Positions 50,645 through 58,777 of a stretch of 64,000 bases of DNA are shown piece by piece. The DNA comes from W-Chloroflexi-9 sp045863195 (GTDB lineage Bacteria; Chloroflexota; Dehalococcoidia; UBA2979), in the NCBI GenBank assembly GCA_045863195.1, contig BTUI01000001.1, forward strand, positions 1-64,000, in the 5' to 3' direction. The position numbers were made by a program, and so were the translations under genes. The notes under the pieces are model-generated. The model was not told the origin of the DNA and did not search any database. It was given only the letters and a program-made list of their open reading frames with translations. The stretch's first letter is position 1. Every line of letters begins with the position of its first letter.

Positions 50645-51402
50645 TTGTGGTACCCCCCGCGGTGCGACGCGCCCAGCATCGGGATCTCCGCGACGACATC
50701 GATGTCTTCGTAGTGACTGTGCGGCTGGATCGGCACGCGCGCCAGCTTCAGGTGCGTGAGGGGAACCTCGCCCACCACCAGGTCGCGGAACGGTTCCAGC
50801 GCCTCGATCACCCGCTCGCGGCTGCCACGGCCCGTGAAGTAGCCCAGGTCGATGCGCGGCACGTAGGTGTCGCCCGCCGCCGTGACCAGCGGGTCGTTCT
50901 TCAGCACCTCGAACACCTTCGGGACGCCGAGCTTCGCGTGGCGGCGAGCCTCGCGGAACGCGCCACCATCGTCGGCGCCGAGGTAGATGCGCTCGCCGTC
51001 GGCGACGGAGACGCCCTCCACCTTGAGGGTGAACGGCTCCACCCGACGCAGCCGCGGGGCGGCGTTCACGTAGAACGTCTCCACCTGCGACCACATGATG
51101 TCCGTGGACATCAGGAAGCCCACGCGCACCCAGGTGATGTGCAGCCAGGGCACCGGGGCCAGTTCGACCTCCGGCATGTCGCGCAAACGCTCCAGCAGCG
51201 GCTCGAGCGCCTCAAACACCGTGGGTGCCTCCTGGCCGACCGGCTGCAGGAACTCCACCGGCACGCGCCAGCCGAAGGAGCGGGCGTCCCAGAGCCCCCA
51301 GTAGTCCGGCAGCGGGTCGCGCGAGGTCGCGAAGTCGTTCCAGTCGCGCTCGCGCTGCTCCCGGTACGCCTCGGTGATCGCTGAGGTGTCAGTGGCCGGC
51401 AT
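50641..51402 (-). CDS. 2H-phosphoesterase-like protein in the pyr operon
   Basis: 253 residues. Two H-x-(T/hydrophobic) elements, WLHITWV near residue 88 and LTHLKLARV near 222, fit the duplicated fold of 2H phosphoesterases (RNA ligase/cyclic phosphodiesterase). The second lacks the usual Thr/Ser after His-x, so activity is doubtful. It lies between the GNAT gene (1-nt overlap) and carB (4-nt overlap). I do not know a pyrimidine role for such a protein. Confidence 0.6.
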   Translation of the reverse strand: MPATDTSAITEAYREQRERDWNDFATSRDPLPDYWGLWDARSFGWRVPVEFLQPVGQEAPTVFEALEPLLERLRDMPEVELAPVPWLHITWVRVGFLMSTDIMWSQVETFYVNAAPRLRRVEPFTLKVEGVSVADGERIYLGADDGGAFREARRHAKLGVPKVFEVLKNDPLVTAAGDTYVPRIDLGYFTGRGSRERVIEALEPFRDLVVGEVPLTHLKLARVPIQPHSHYEDIDVVAEIPMLGASHRGGYHN

Positions 51403-51881
51403 CAGGCGTCCCCCCCGCGGTCGGTCTCCTGGTAGATCGGCAGTTCAAACGACGAGCCAGGATTGGTCAGCGGCACCAGCGCGCCGACCGACGAGAGGTA
51501 GGACAGCGCCGGCTCGTTGTTGGCGGGCAGGCGGCCCTTGATGCGCTTGTAGCCGCGCTCTCGGGCGAACGCCATGCACTCCTCGGCCAGTGCGGCGCCG
51601 TGGCCCTGGCGGCGGTTCTGTGCGCGCACGTAGGCGCCGAAGGTGGCCGCGTCCGGCTCGTCGGAGGCGAAGTCCACCGTCGCGAAGGCGAGGATGTGGG
51701 CACGGTCCTCGACGACGATGAACGTGCCGTCGTCGCCCTGGCGGTCCATCCACTGCTCCACTTCGGCGGTGGTCCACTCGCGCTGGAAGCCGCCCTGGTG
51801 CGGCTCGCGCACGAGTTCGGCGATGATCTCGGCGATCTGGGCGGCGTCGGCCTTCGAGGCTTTGCGGACGATCCCGGGCAT
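51402..51881 (-). CDS. GNAT-family N-acetyltransferase
   Basis: 159 residues. N-terminal IVRKASKADAAQIAEIIAEL, acetyl-CoA loop QNRRQGHGAALAEECMAFARERG (R-x2-Q/x-G-x-G/A type) and C-terminal NEPALSYLSSVGAL. ATG 51881 preferred because GGAG lies 6 nt upstream. It follows carA by 16 nt inside the pyr operon. The target may be protein, polyamine or nucleotide-derived; unknown. Confidence 0.85.
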   Translation of the reverse strand: MPGIVRKASKADAAQIAEIIAELVREPHQGGFQREWTTAEVEQWMDRQGDDGTFIVVEDRAHILAFATVDFASDEPDAATFGAYVRAQNRRQGHGAALAEECMAFARERGYKRIKGRLPANNEPALSYLSSVGALVPLTNPGSSFELPIYQETDRGGDA

Positions 51882-51897
51882 GTCTGTCTCCGTCTCC

Positions 51898-53049
51898 CTA
51901 GCGTCCACCGCGCGCGGACTCGCGCAAGGATCGCACGCTCGTCATGAACCGGTCGAACAGGAATTCCGTGTCGTTCGGACCGGGTGAGGCCTCCGAGTGG
52001 TACTGGATGGTGAACACCGGCTCGGTGCGGTGCTCCAAGCCCTCTACCGTCCCGTCGTTCAGGTGGCGCTGCGTCACGCGGACGGCGTCCTGCAGGCCGT
52101 CCCCGTCCACGGCAAACCCGTGGTTCTGGGAGGTGATGTACACCTTCCCGCTGATCTCGTCGCGCACGGGGTGGTTCGCGCCGCGGTGGCCGAACTTCAG
52201 CTTATAGGTGCTGGCGCCGAACACCCGCCCGATCACCTGGTGGCCCAGGCAGATGCCCATGATTGGGGTCCGCCCGATGAGCCCGCGCGCCGTCGTCGCG
52301 ACGTGGTCGAGGAGCATCGGGTCGCCGGGGCCGGGGGAGAGCAGCACGCCGTCCGGCTTCAGCGACAGGATCGTCTCGGCGTCCGTCAGGTGGGGGACAG
52401 CGGTCACCCGGCAGCCACGGTCGCGCAGGATGCGCATGATATTCCGCTTCACGCCGAGGTCCAGGACCACCACGTGAGGCGCCGCGCCGTCAGCGCTCGC
52501 GGCCGTTGGGTGCGCCGGGTCGCTGAACTCGTACACGGAACGCGTCGAGACCTCAGCGACATAATCGAGCGAGGCGTACTCCGGCGCCGCGTGTAGCCGC
52601 GCGAGCGCCTCGTCCGCCGTCTCGTCGCGGGTGATCGTCCCCATCACCACACCGCGCGAGCGGAGGTGGCGGGTGAGGGCGCGCGTGTCCACCTCGGCAA
52701 TGCCCGGGACGCCACGGCGGAGCAGGTACTCGTGCAGGGTCGCCGTGGTGCGCCAGTGGGAGGGGAGGTCGGTCATCTCCCGCACGACGAAGCCGCGCAC
52801 CTGGACCTCGCCGCTCTCCTCCATGGTCGCGTTCGTGCCGTAGTTCCCCTGGATGGGGAACGTCATCGTCAGGATTTGGCCGCGGAACGAGGGGTCGGTG
52901 AGCGCCTCCTGGTAGCCGGTCATCGAGGTGGTGAAGACGACCTCGCCGGTGGTGCGGACGTCCGCACCCACGGCCACGCCAGGGAAGACGCGCCCGTCCG
53001 CGAGGACGAGCAGCGCCGGCGGGCGCTCGGTCGTGTGCAACAGGCTCAC
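51898..53049 (-). CDS. carA: carbamoyl-phosphate synthase small subunit
   Basis: 383 residues (E. coli 382). N-terminal domain TGEVVFTTSMTGYQEALTDP, then class I glutamine amidotransferase with GICLGHQVIG (nucleophile Cys) and YHSEASPGP (His-x-Glu). It supplies ammonia to CarB. GTG at 53049 with AAGGG 6 nt upstream is favoured over an ATG five codons earlier that has no spacing for an SD. An 88-nt gap with a hairpin separates it from pyrC. Confidence 0.94.
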   Translation of the reverse strand: MSLLHTTERPPALLVLADGRVFPGVAVGADVRTTGEVVFTTSMTGYQEALTDPSFRGQILTMTFPIQGNYGTNATMEESGEVQVRGFVVREMTDLPSHWRTTATLHEYLLRRGVPGIAEVDTRALTRHLRSRGVVMGTITRDETADEALARLHAAPEYASLDYVAEVSTRSVYEFSDPAHPTAASADGAAPHVVVLDLGVKRNIMRILRDRGCRVTAVPHLTDAETILSLKPDGVLLSPGPGDPMLLDHVATTARGLIGRTPIMGICLGHQVIGRVFGASTYKLKFGHRGANHPVRDEISGKVYITSQNHGFAVDGDGLQDAVRVTQRHLNDGTVEGLEHRTEPVFTIQYHSEASPGPNDTEFLFDRFMTSVRSLRESARGGR

Positions 53050-53117
53050 TGGGTCCCTTTCCATCTCCCCGGCGGCGGTGTCCTCCACACACTGTCGGGG
53101 CCCGTGGTCAGTCTTTG

Positions 53118-53134
53118 GCGGGGGCTGCCCCCGC
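53118..53134 (-). other. hairpin in the pyrC-carA gap
   Basis: GCGGGG-GCTGC-CCCCGC type stem right after the pyrC stop. No U-tract, so it is probably an RNA stability or processing element rather than a terminator. Confidence 0.35.
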
Positions 53135-53137
53135 TGC

Positions 53138-54481
53138 TCAGTACGCGCCCACGCGCTCCGTCTGGTGCACCAGCCGCCCGCCGTACACCGTGGCGAGCAC
53201 ACGCCCGCGCAGCGTCCGGCCGCCGAGCGGCGTATTCTTGCCCTTCGACGCGAAGCCGGCCGGCTCCACCGTCCACTCCGCGTTCGGGTCGAGGATGGCG
53301 ACGTCCGCCGGTGCGCCCGGCGCGAGCGTGCCGAGGCCCGCGATGCCGGTGCGGGCATCCAGCCCCCACGCGCGCACGGGGCCGATCGTCATGCGCTCGA
53401 TCAGCAGCGGGAGCGTCAGCGCGCCGTCGTGCACGAGCCGCATGCACAGGCCGAAGGCCGTCTCCAGCATCGTCAGACCCGGCGCGGCGAGGTTGAACTC
53501 GACTTCCTTGTCGCTCGTGGCGTGCGGTGCGTGGTCCGTGCCGATGGCGTCGATCACCCCGTCGCGCAGCGCGGCGGCGAGCGCCACGAGGTCGGCCTCC
53601 TCGCGCAGCGGCGGGTTCACCTTCGCCGTGGTGTTGTAGCGGATGCGGCGGTAGTCCTCGCCGAACGCGACCTCCTCGTGCGTGAGCGTGAGGTGGTGCG
53701 GCGTGACCTCGGCGGTGACGTGCGTGCCCCGCGCGCGGGCGGCGGCGACGAGGGCGACCGAGCCGGCGGTGGAGATGTGGCAGATGTGCAGGTGCGCCCC
53801 GGACAACTCGGCGAGCGCGATGTCGCGCGCCACCATCGTCTCCTCGGCGCTCGCCGGGCGACCGCGCAGGCCGAGGCGGGTCGCCACCCAGCCCTCGTGC
53901 ATCTGGCCGTCGCGCACCAGGCTCGGGTCTTCGCAGTGCTGGGCGACGGGCAGGTTGAAGCGTGTCGAGTAGGCGAGGGCGTGTCGCATGAGGCTCGGGT
54001 CCGCGACGGCGTCGCCATCGTCCGAGATCGCGACCACGCCTGCCTCGACGAGTTCGCCGTGCGGCGCGAGTTCCTGGCCGTTCCGCCCGACGGTGATGCA
54101 GCCGATCGGCAACACCCGGACGCGGCCGGAGGACTCCGCCTCGCGTAGCACCGACTCGATGGCGGAGCGGCTGTCGAGGGCCGGCGAGGTGTTCGGCATC
54201 GCGCAGACGGTCGTGTAGCCGCCGCGCGCCGCTGCCTCCGTGCCGGTCGCGATCGTCTCCTTGTACTCGAAGCCCGGCTCGCGCAGATGGGTGTGCAGGT
54301 CGACGAAGCCGGGCGTCACCACCAGCCCGGTGGCGTCGATGCGTTCTGCCTCCACGACCATGTCGCCCTCGTTCGGGCCGACCCGCGCGATGCGGCCGTC
54401 CACGATCACGACATCCGCGATGCCGTCACGCCCGAGGGCGGGGTCGATGACCCGGCCGTTGTGGATCGCCAGCGTGGGCAT
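53138..54481 (-). CDS. pyrC: dihydroorotase, class I
   Basis: 447 residues. Metal site DLHTHLREPGFEYKETI, carboxylated-Lys region, AMPNTSPALDS, QHCEDPSL, HICHIST, and DAIGTDHAPHA (catalytic Asp) with PGLTMLETA. It cyclises carbamoyl aspartate. Start ATG 54481 shares one base with the pyrB stop; the long upstream continuation overlies pyrB and is not real. Confidence 0.94.
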   Translation of the reverse strand: MPTLAIHNGRVIDPALGRDGIADVVIVDGRIARVGPNEGDMVVEAERIDATGLVVTPGFVDLHTHLREPGFEYKETIATGTEAAARGGYTTVCAMPNTSPALDSRSAIESVLREAESSGRVRVLPIGCITVGRNGQELAPHGELVEAGVVAISDDGDAVADPSLMRHALAYSTRFNLPVAQHCEDPSLVRDGQMHEGWVATRLGLRGRPASAEETMVARDIALAELSGAHLHICHISTAGSVALVAAARARGTHVTAEVTPHHLTLTHEEVAFGEDYRRIRYNTTAKVNPPLREEADLVALAAALRDGVIDAIGTDHAPHATSDKEVEFNLAAPGLTMLETAFGLCMRLVHDGALTLPLLIERMTIGPVRAWGLDARTGIAGLGTLAPGAPADVAILDPNAEWTVEPAGFASKGKNTPLGGRTLRGRVLATVYGGRLVHQTERVGAY

Positions 54482-55524
54482 CAGCGCGCCTCTCCGGGAG
54501 CGTCGCCGGGCAACTCGGAGCGCCCGGACAGCAGGTAGAGCAGCGCCATGCGGACGGCCACGCCGTTCGTCACCTGCTCCTCGATGATGGAGTTCCGTCC
54601 GGCCGCCACGGTGGCGCCGATCTCGATGCCCTCGTTCTTGGGACCGGGGTGCATGAGCAGGTAGTTCGGGTTCGCCCGCGCCAGCCGCTCCTCGGTGACC
54701 TGGTAGAGGCGTGCGTACTCGTGGAGGGAGGGGAGCAGGCCGCCCTGCTGGCGCTCGCTCTGGAGGCGCAGGGCCATCACCACGTCCGCGCCCTCGATCG
54801 CCCGGTCGATGTCGGTCTCCACGGTCACGGTGGGGAGGGCGCTCTCCGCGTGCGCGGGGCGGTCGCCCGGGCGCAGACCGCGGGGCAGGAGCGTCGGCGG
54901 GCCGCAGACCACGACCTGCGCGCCCATCGCCGTCAGCCCCCACATGTCGGAGCGGGCCACGCGCGAGTGGGCGATGTCACCGACCATCACCACCTGCTTG
55001 CCGCGCAGGTCGCCGAGGCGGCTCCGGATGGTGTAGAGGTCGAGCAGCGCCTGCGTCGGGTGCGCGTGCGCGCCGTCGCCGGCGTTGATGATCGAGGCGT
55101 CCGTGTGTTCTGCGACGAGGTACGGCGCGCCGGAGATCGAGTGCCGGATCACCATCGCGTCTACCCGCATCGCGCGGAGCGTGCGCACCGTGTCGATCAG
55201 GGACTCGCCCTTCACGGCGGAGGAGGTGCTGGCCTGCACGCTGATCACGTCGGCGCCCAGCACCTTGCCCGCGAGTTCGAAGGAGGCGCGGGTGCGCGTG
55301 GAGGGCTCGTAGAACAGGTTGACCACCGTATAGCCGCGCAGCGCCGGCACGCGCGCGATGCGGCGATCCAGCACCTCCCGCATCCGGTCCGCGAGGTTCA
55401 GGACCGTCTCGATCTCCGCAAGCGAGAAGTCGTCCAGGTCCAGGACGTGGTGGTGCTCCCACGCGCCGGCGCGGGAGGCAGCGGCAGCCGGTGGGGTGGC
55501 CGAGGCGGACGTGGTGGTGGTCAT
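54481..55524 (-). CDS. pyrB: aspartate carbamoyltransferase catalytic subunit
   Basis: 347 residues with the carbamoyl-phosphate loop FYEPSTRTRASFE, HPTQALLDLYTI, AHSRVARSD, and HPGPKNEGIEI. No pyrI regulatory subunit is encoded nearby. The N-terminus has about 25 extra Ala/Thr-rich residues before HVLDLDDFS. Overlaps pyrR by 4 nt and pyrC by 1 nt. Confidence 0.95.
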   Translation of the reverse strand: MTTTTSASATPPAAAASRAGAWEHHHVLDLDDFSLAEIETVLNLADRMREVLDRRIARVPALRGYTVVNLFYEPSTRTRASFELAGKVLGADVISVQASTSSAVKGESLIDTVRTLRAMRVDAMVIRHSISGAPYLVAEHTDASIINAGDGAHAHPTQALLDLYTIRSRLGDLRGKQVVMVGDIAHSRVARSDMWGLTAMGAQVVVCGPPTLLPRGLRPGDRPAHAESALPTVTVETDIDRAIEGADVVMALRLQSERQQGGLLPSLHEYARLYQVTEERLARANPNYLLMHPGPKNEGIEIGATVAAGRNSIIEEQVTNGVAVRMALLYLLSGRSELPGDAPGEAR

Positions 55525-56066
55525 ACCTGCACCCTCCCGGGCACCACGACGACGGCGTCGCGCCCGTCCTCCTCCTCCAGCAGCACGCGGACGTTATCCA
55601 CGCGGGCCGTGGGGATGTTCTTGCCGACCATGTCCGGCCGGATCGGGAGTTCTCGGTGGCCGCGGTCCACGAGGACGGCGAGCCGGATGACGCGCGGGCG
55701 GCCGAAGTCGTTGAGGGCGTCCATCGCCGCGCGGACGGAGCGGCCGGTCATCAGCACGTCGTCCACCAGCACCACCACGCGCCCTTCGATGTCCGGGAGG
55801 TGGGTGGGCTGCGGCGTGGCGCTCAGCCCGCGCTGCGCCAGGTCGTCGCGGTGCAGGGTGATGTCGATCGCGCCGAGGGCGGGTCGGGAGCCCTCGAACG
55901 CCTCGATCTGGTCGGCGATGCGGCCGGCCAGTACGGCGCCACCGCTCTGGATGCCGACGAGGACGAGGTCGGCCGTGCCCTGGTTCGCCTCCACGATCTC
56001 GTGGGCGAGCCGGCGGAGGGTGCGGCGGACGCCGTCCGCGTCCAGGATGGGGGCGGTGTCACGCAT
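55521..56066 (-). CDS. pyrR: PyrR bifunctional pyr operon regulator / uracil phosphoribosyltransferase
   Basis: 181 residues, the same length as B. subtilis PyrR. PRPP loop VVVLVDDVLMTGRSVRAAMDAL, GIQSGGAVLAGRI, LHRDDL. UMP/UTP-loaded PyrR binds a hairpin in pyr mRNA; that hairpin is visible at 56187-56206. The ATG at 56066 starts at a conserved place. An in-frame ATG 21 nt upstream, right after the U-tract, is possible. No SD precedes 56066, and translation may rely on coupling to the leader peptide that ends over it. Confidence 0.94.
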   Translation of the reverse strand: MRDTAPILDADGVRRTLRRLAHEIVEANQGTADLVLVGIQSGGAVLAGRIADQIEAFEGSRPALGAIDITLHRDDLAQRGLSATPQPTHLPDIEGRVVVLVDDVLMTGRSVRAAMDALNDFGRPRVIRLAVLVDRGHRELPIRPDMVGKNIPTARVDNVRVLLEEEDGRDAVVVVPGRVQV

Positions 56067-56172
56067 GTGGCACCGGCCGTTGGACATAAAAAATCCCGCC
56101 GGGTCGGCGGGAGGAAACAACAAACCGGGGTCGCGGGGTGTGCAGGCGCGCGCGACTGGTCGCGTGGGTCAT
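56059..56172 (-). CDS. possible 37-codon pyr leader peptide
   Basis: ATG at 56172 with GGAAAGGA 8 nt upstream. 37 sense codons with no stop run through the terminator hairpin and U-tract to TGA at 56061-56059, three bases past the ATG of pyrR (ATGCGTGA). The SD is the last part of the PyrR-binding hairpin, so PyrR binding could block both leader translation and coupled pyrR initiation. The peptide is basic, with FVV and IFYVQ stretches. It may be chance; there is no homology evidence. Confidence 0.4.
   Translation of the reverse strand: MTHATSRARLHTPRPRFVVSSRRPGGIFYVQRPVPHA
56088..56112 (-). terminator. intrinsic attenuator terminator before pyrR
   Basis: Minus strand TCCCGCC, loop GACCC, GGCGGGA followed by six T (56093-56088). 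It sits in the leader, 22 nt before the pyrR ATG at 56066, the textbook position for PyrR-controlled attenuation. Confidence 0.85.
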
Positions 56173-56180
56173 CCGGGCGT

Positions 56181-56210
56181 TCCTTTCCGGCCTCACGGGA
56201 CCGGCTTAAA
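56181..56210 (-). promoter_or_regulatory. PyrR-binding RNA hairpin
   Basis: Minus strand GCCGG-TCCCGTGAGG-CCGG followed by AAAGGA. It carries the conserved GUCC-G-GAGGC core of PyrR anti-antiterminators (B. subtilis GUCCAGAGAGGCU). The stem is closed by GCCGG/CCGG. Confidence 0.85.
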
Positions 56211-56233
56211 GACAACGCTGATGCGTTCCGAAA

Positions 56234-56279
56234 AGGATACGCCTGGAGGGCCGTATCGCTCAAGTGGGTGAGCGATACG
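56234..56279 (-). promoter_or_regulatory. pyr operon promoter with an overlapping palindrome
   Basis: -35 TTGAGC (56263-56258), 18-nt spacer, -10 TATCCT (56239-56234), start near 56227. The perfect inverted repeat CGTATCGCTCA-N6-TGAGCGATACG (56252-56279) contains the -35 box. It may be an operator or the end structure of the PAC2 transcript. Confidence 0.6.
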
Positions 56280-56303
56280 CGATGTGATGCGGCCGGCGGT
56301 CGG

Positions 56304-57236
56304 CTAGGCGCCGCCGCTCTGGTTGCCGCGCTGCTCGCGGAGGAAGCGCTCGAGTTCGTCCACCATGGAGGCGGCGTCAGGGAGTTCGGCATCGGCGCCG
56401 GCGTCCGCGGCCTCGTCGATCTCGTCTCGGAGGTCGTCGTCCACGATCTCCTCCGCCTCGTCGTCCTCGTCCATCACGCGGCGGGCGTACTCCGCCACCT
56501 CCGGGTTCGTCTCGATGTCGGCGGCGACCTGCGCCTCGAACCGCGCGGCGAAGACCTCCAGGTCGTGGAGGGTCAGGCCGAAGTCGAGGCCGGTGTTGAT
56601 CCGCTCGAGGAGCGCGAGCGACCCCTTCGGGTTGGGCGAGCGCTGGATGTAGAACGGGATGTTCGCCCACATGGAGGCCATGGGGATGCCGGCCTCGCGC
56701 ACGGCCTGCGAGAGGATGCCGACGATGCCGGTGGGGCCCTGGTAGGTGGAGCGGCTCTGCTCGTCCAGGCCGAGCATGCGCGCGAGTTCCGGCTCCGTCG
56801 CCGAGCCGCTGATGCGCACCGGCCGCGTGTGACTCGCCTCCGACAGCAGCGCGCCGAGGATCAGCACGCCCGATACGTCGAACGTGCGGCACACCTCGAG
56901 GATCGTCTCCACGTAGGTGCGCCACTGGAGGTGCGGCTCGATCCCCTGGAACAGGATCACGTCACGGTCGAGGTGGTCAACGCGCTTGAAGGAGAACGTG
57001 TTCGGCGGCCACTCGATGAAGCGCTCGCCGTTGCGAAGGCGGACCTGCGGCCGCACCTGCGTGAAGTCGTAGAACTGCTCCGGATCGATCTCCCCGATCG
57101 CTTCGCAGCGCCATCGCCGGTGGATGAAGCGCACCGCGCTGCTCGCCGCCTCGCCGGCGTCGTTCCAGCCGGCGAAGCCCGCGATCAGCAGGGGGCGTCG
57201 CAATTGCGGGTGCTGGGTGATGCGCAGCTCGCTCAC
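56304..57236 (-). CDS. PAC2 (proteasome assembly chaperone 2) family protein
   Basis: 310 residues. LLIAGFAGWNDAGEAASSAV at the N-terminus, ILFQGIEPHLQWRTYVETIL, GALLSE-HTRPV and GIVGILSQAVREAGIP-SMWANIPFY are typical of bacterial PAC2/DUF75 proteins. These are common in actinobacteria and Chloroflexota; no biochemical role is fixed. The C-terminus is very acidic (about 40 residues). GTG 57236 chosen. -10 TATCCT at 57269-57264 closely resembles that of the pyr promoter. Confidence 0.88.
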   Translation of the reverse strand: MSELRITQHPQLRRPLLIAGFAGWNDAGEAASSAVRFIHRRWRCEAIGEIDPEQFYDFTQVRPQVRLRNGERFIEWPPNTFSFKRVDHLDRDVILFQGIEPHLQWRTYVETILEVCRTFDVSGVLILGALLSEASHTRPVRISGSATEPELARMLGLDEQSRSTYQGPTGIVGILSQAVREAGIPMASMWANIPFYIQRSPNPKGSLALLERINTGLDFGLTLHDLEVFAARFEAQVAADIETNPEVAEYARRVMDEDDEAEEIVDDDLRDEIDEAADAGADAELPDAASMVDELERFLREQRGNQSGGA

Positions 57237-57263
57237 GGGGCGGTGCCTTCCCGGTACGCGGAA

Positions 57264-57269
57264 AGGATA
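57264..57269 (-). promoter_or_regulatory. -10 box of the PAC2 gene
   Basis: TATCCT in the context CGTATCCTTTCCG, nearly the same as the pyr promoter CGTATCCTTTTCGG. Confidence 0.45.
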
Positions 57270-57366
57270 CGACCTTCGCGCACCGCGCGGCGCGGTCGCG
57301 CGTGGCACGCCTCAGCGGTTACGGTTCCCGGACGCCCGCCGCGGGCAGCCGGGCATGGAGGCGACG

Positions 57367-58179
57367 ATGTTCGACGGCATTCGAGGTATGGCGGTGAAGG
57401 CGCTGGTCGCCGTGGGCGTGCTGGCGCCGGCGAGCGTGATCGCGGTGGACACCGCCGTTGAGCACGGGTTCGTCCCGCCAGCCGCCGCGCAACGCTACTT
57501 CGAATGGGAGGCGGGGTCGCTGAGCGATGACGAGCGCGGCGTCTTCGGTGGGCGCTGGACGGGCACCGTTGCCTCGGACACGCCGGTGCTCGCGGACGGC
57601 ACCGAGTGCGGCGGCGGCCCGGTGGAGATGCTGATCGCGCGCGAACGCCTCGTCGGATCGTTTTCGCACGCGACCGAGGGATACCGACTGCAGGTGCACG
57701 GCACGCTGGACGCGGCGGGCGTGGCGCGCGGCGGTCTCGCCGAGGGCTCCGAGAACCGCGCGACGTGGGATGGGACGTTCGATGCCTACCAGGGCGCGGG
57801 ACGTTGGACGGACGCCTACGGCTGCGCCGGGAGCCTCTCCGTACAGCGCGAGGGGATCGGTCGAGTAGAGTCCGTGTCCGGTCGCGTGTTCATCGTCCGC
57901 GGGATCCGCACGATCCCTGCGGCCCCCGGACTCCAGCTGCATGGGGGAGATGTCGTCGCCGTCGAGGAGGCCTCGAGCTCCACGATCTCGCTCGCCGGAG
58001 AGGCGCTGCGCCTATCCGAGCGGTCGAAGTTCGAGATCCCCGTCCCGCAGGCGGATGCACCGCCCGGCGGCGTGGTCGGCCGGCTCTTCGATGGCGGCTG
58101 GACGCGCCTGAAGCGCCTGGTGCAGGGCGAGCCCTTCGAGATCAAGACGCCGACTGCCGTGGCTGGTGTCCGCGGCTGA
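57367..58179 (+). CDS. secreted FecR-like protein, cut short in the FecR domain
   Basis: 270 residues. Signal-like N-terminus (VKALVAVGVLAPASVIAVD). A beta-rich domain of about 110 residues follows, with two cysteine-containing stretches (GTECGGG, DAYGCAG). Then comes a FecR-type beta domain: VESVSGRVFIVRG, LQLHGGDVVAVEE, LRLSERSKFEI. FecR domains end with TP-A-VRGT and one or two more strands. Here the protein stops at TPTAVAGVRG. ATG 57367 is preferred because GGAGG lies 5 nt before it. Confidence 0.65.
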   Translation: MFDGIRGMAVKALVAVGVLAPASVIAVDTAVEHGFVPPAAAQRYFEWEAGSLSDDERGVFGGRWTGTVASDTPVLADGTECGGGPVEMLIARERLVGSFSHATEGYRLQVHGTLDAAGVARGGLAEGSENRATWDGTFDAYQGAGRWTDAYGCAGSLSVQREGIGRVESVSGRVFIVRGIRTIPAAPGLQLHGGDVVAVEEASSSTISLAGEALRLSERSKFEIPVPQADAPPGGVVGRLFDGGWTRLKRLVQGEPFEIKTPTAVAGVRG

Positions 58180-58291
58180 CCGCTGCCCCGGACGCGCAGC
58201 GAGGAGGCCGTGTAACGCTGGCCACCACCGTCCCCGACTATCCTCTCGGCAGCACGTGACCCCGCTCCCACCGGTGGTCAGGGAGGGTGAT

Positions 58292-58675
58292 ATGGCAGCA
58301 GGCGTTTCCACGGAGGCCCCGGGGGTCAGGCGTGTGCTGCTACTCGCCTCGGTGATGGCGCTCGGAGCGGGCTCGGCGTACCTCACGATCGGGCTCGGCT
58401 TCGTGGCGGACGGATTCCAGTCGCCCCCCCGCCCGGTGATGCTCACTGCGGCCGTGATCTACCTCGCCGGAAGCCTCGCGTTGCACCGAGTCAGCCCCCG
58501 ACTGCTGCTCCTCGGCGCGTTGGCCAACGGCGGCGTCCTGGCCCTGTTCCTCCTGTCTGCCGCGACCGACCGGGCGACGGTCGATGCGCTGAGCGTGGGA
58601 GGAAAGGCGGCGCAGGCGCTCCTCAGCCTCCTCCTCCTCCTCGCGTGGAGAAGCGCGGGGACGAGACCCCGCTAA
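58292..58675 (+). CDS. 127-residue four-helix membrane protein
   Basis: Four hydrophobic helices (about 16-38, 48-66, 72-90, 100-120), a short basic C-terminus, no recognised family. GGGAGGG precedes the ATG by 5 nt. It lies 112 nt after the FecR-like gene and before a strong convergent terminator. Confidence 0.65.
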   Translation: MAAGVSTEAPGVRRVLLLASVMALGAGSAYLTIGLGFVADGFQSPPRPVMLTAAVIYLAGSLALHRVSPRLLLLGALANGGVLALFLLSAATDRATVDALSVGGKAAQALLSLLLLLAWRSAGTRPR

Positions 58676-58777
58676 CCACCCGCGCGACGAGGCACCCGGC
58701 CGCCGCGACTCACCCGCCGCATCGTCGCCCTCGGTCCTCACGCGCAGCCATCGTCACGCCTCGCGTCGCGAGACGCA

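Noticed and set aside
47159..50713. Plus-strand open frame of 1184 codons opposite carB
   Set aside because: Mirror of carB codon bias; no recognisable protein motif.
50645..51094. Longer carB starting at 51094
   Set aside because: It would overlap the 2H-like gene by 450 nt with non-conserved Arg/Gly-rich sequence.
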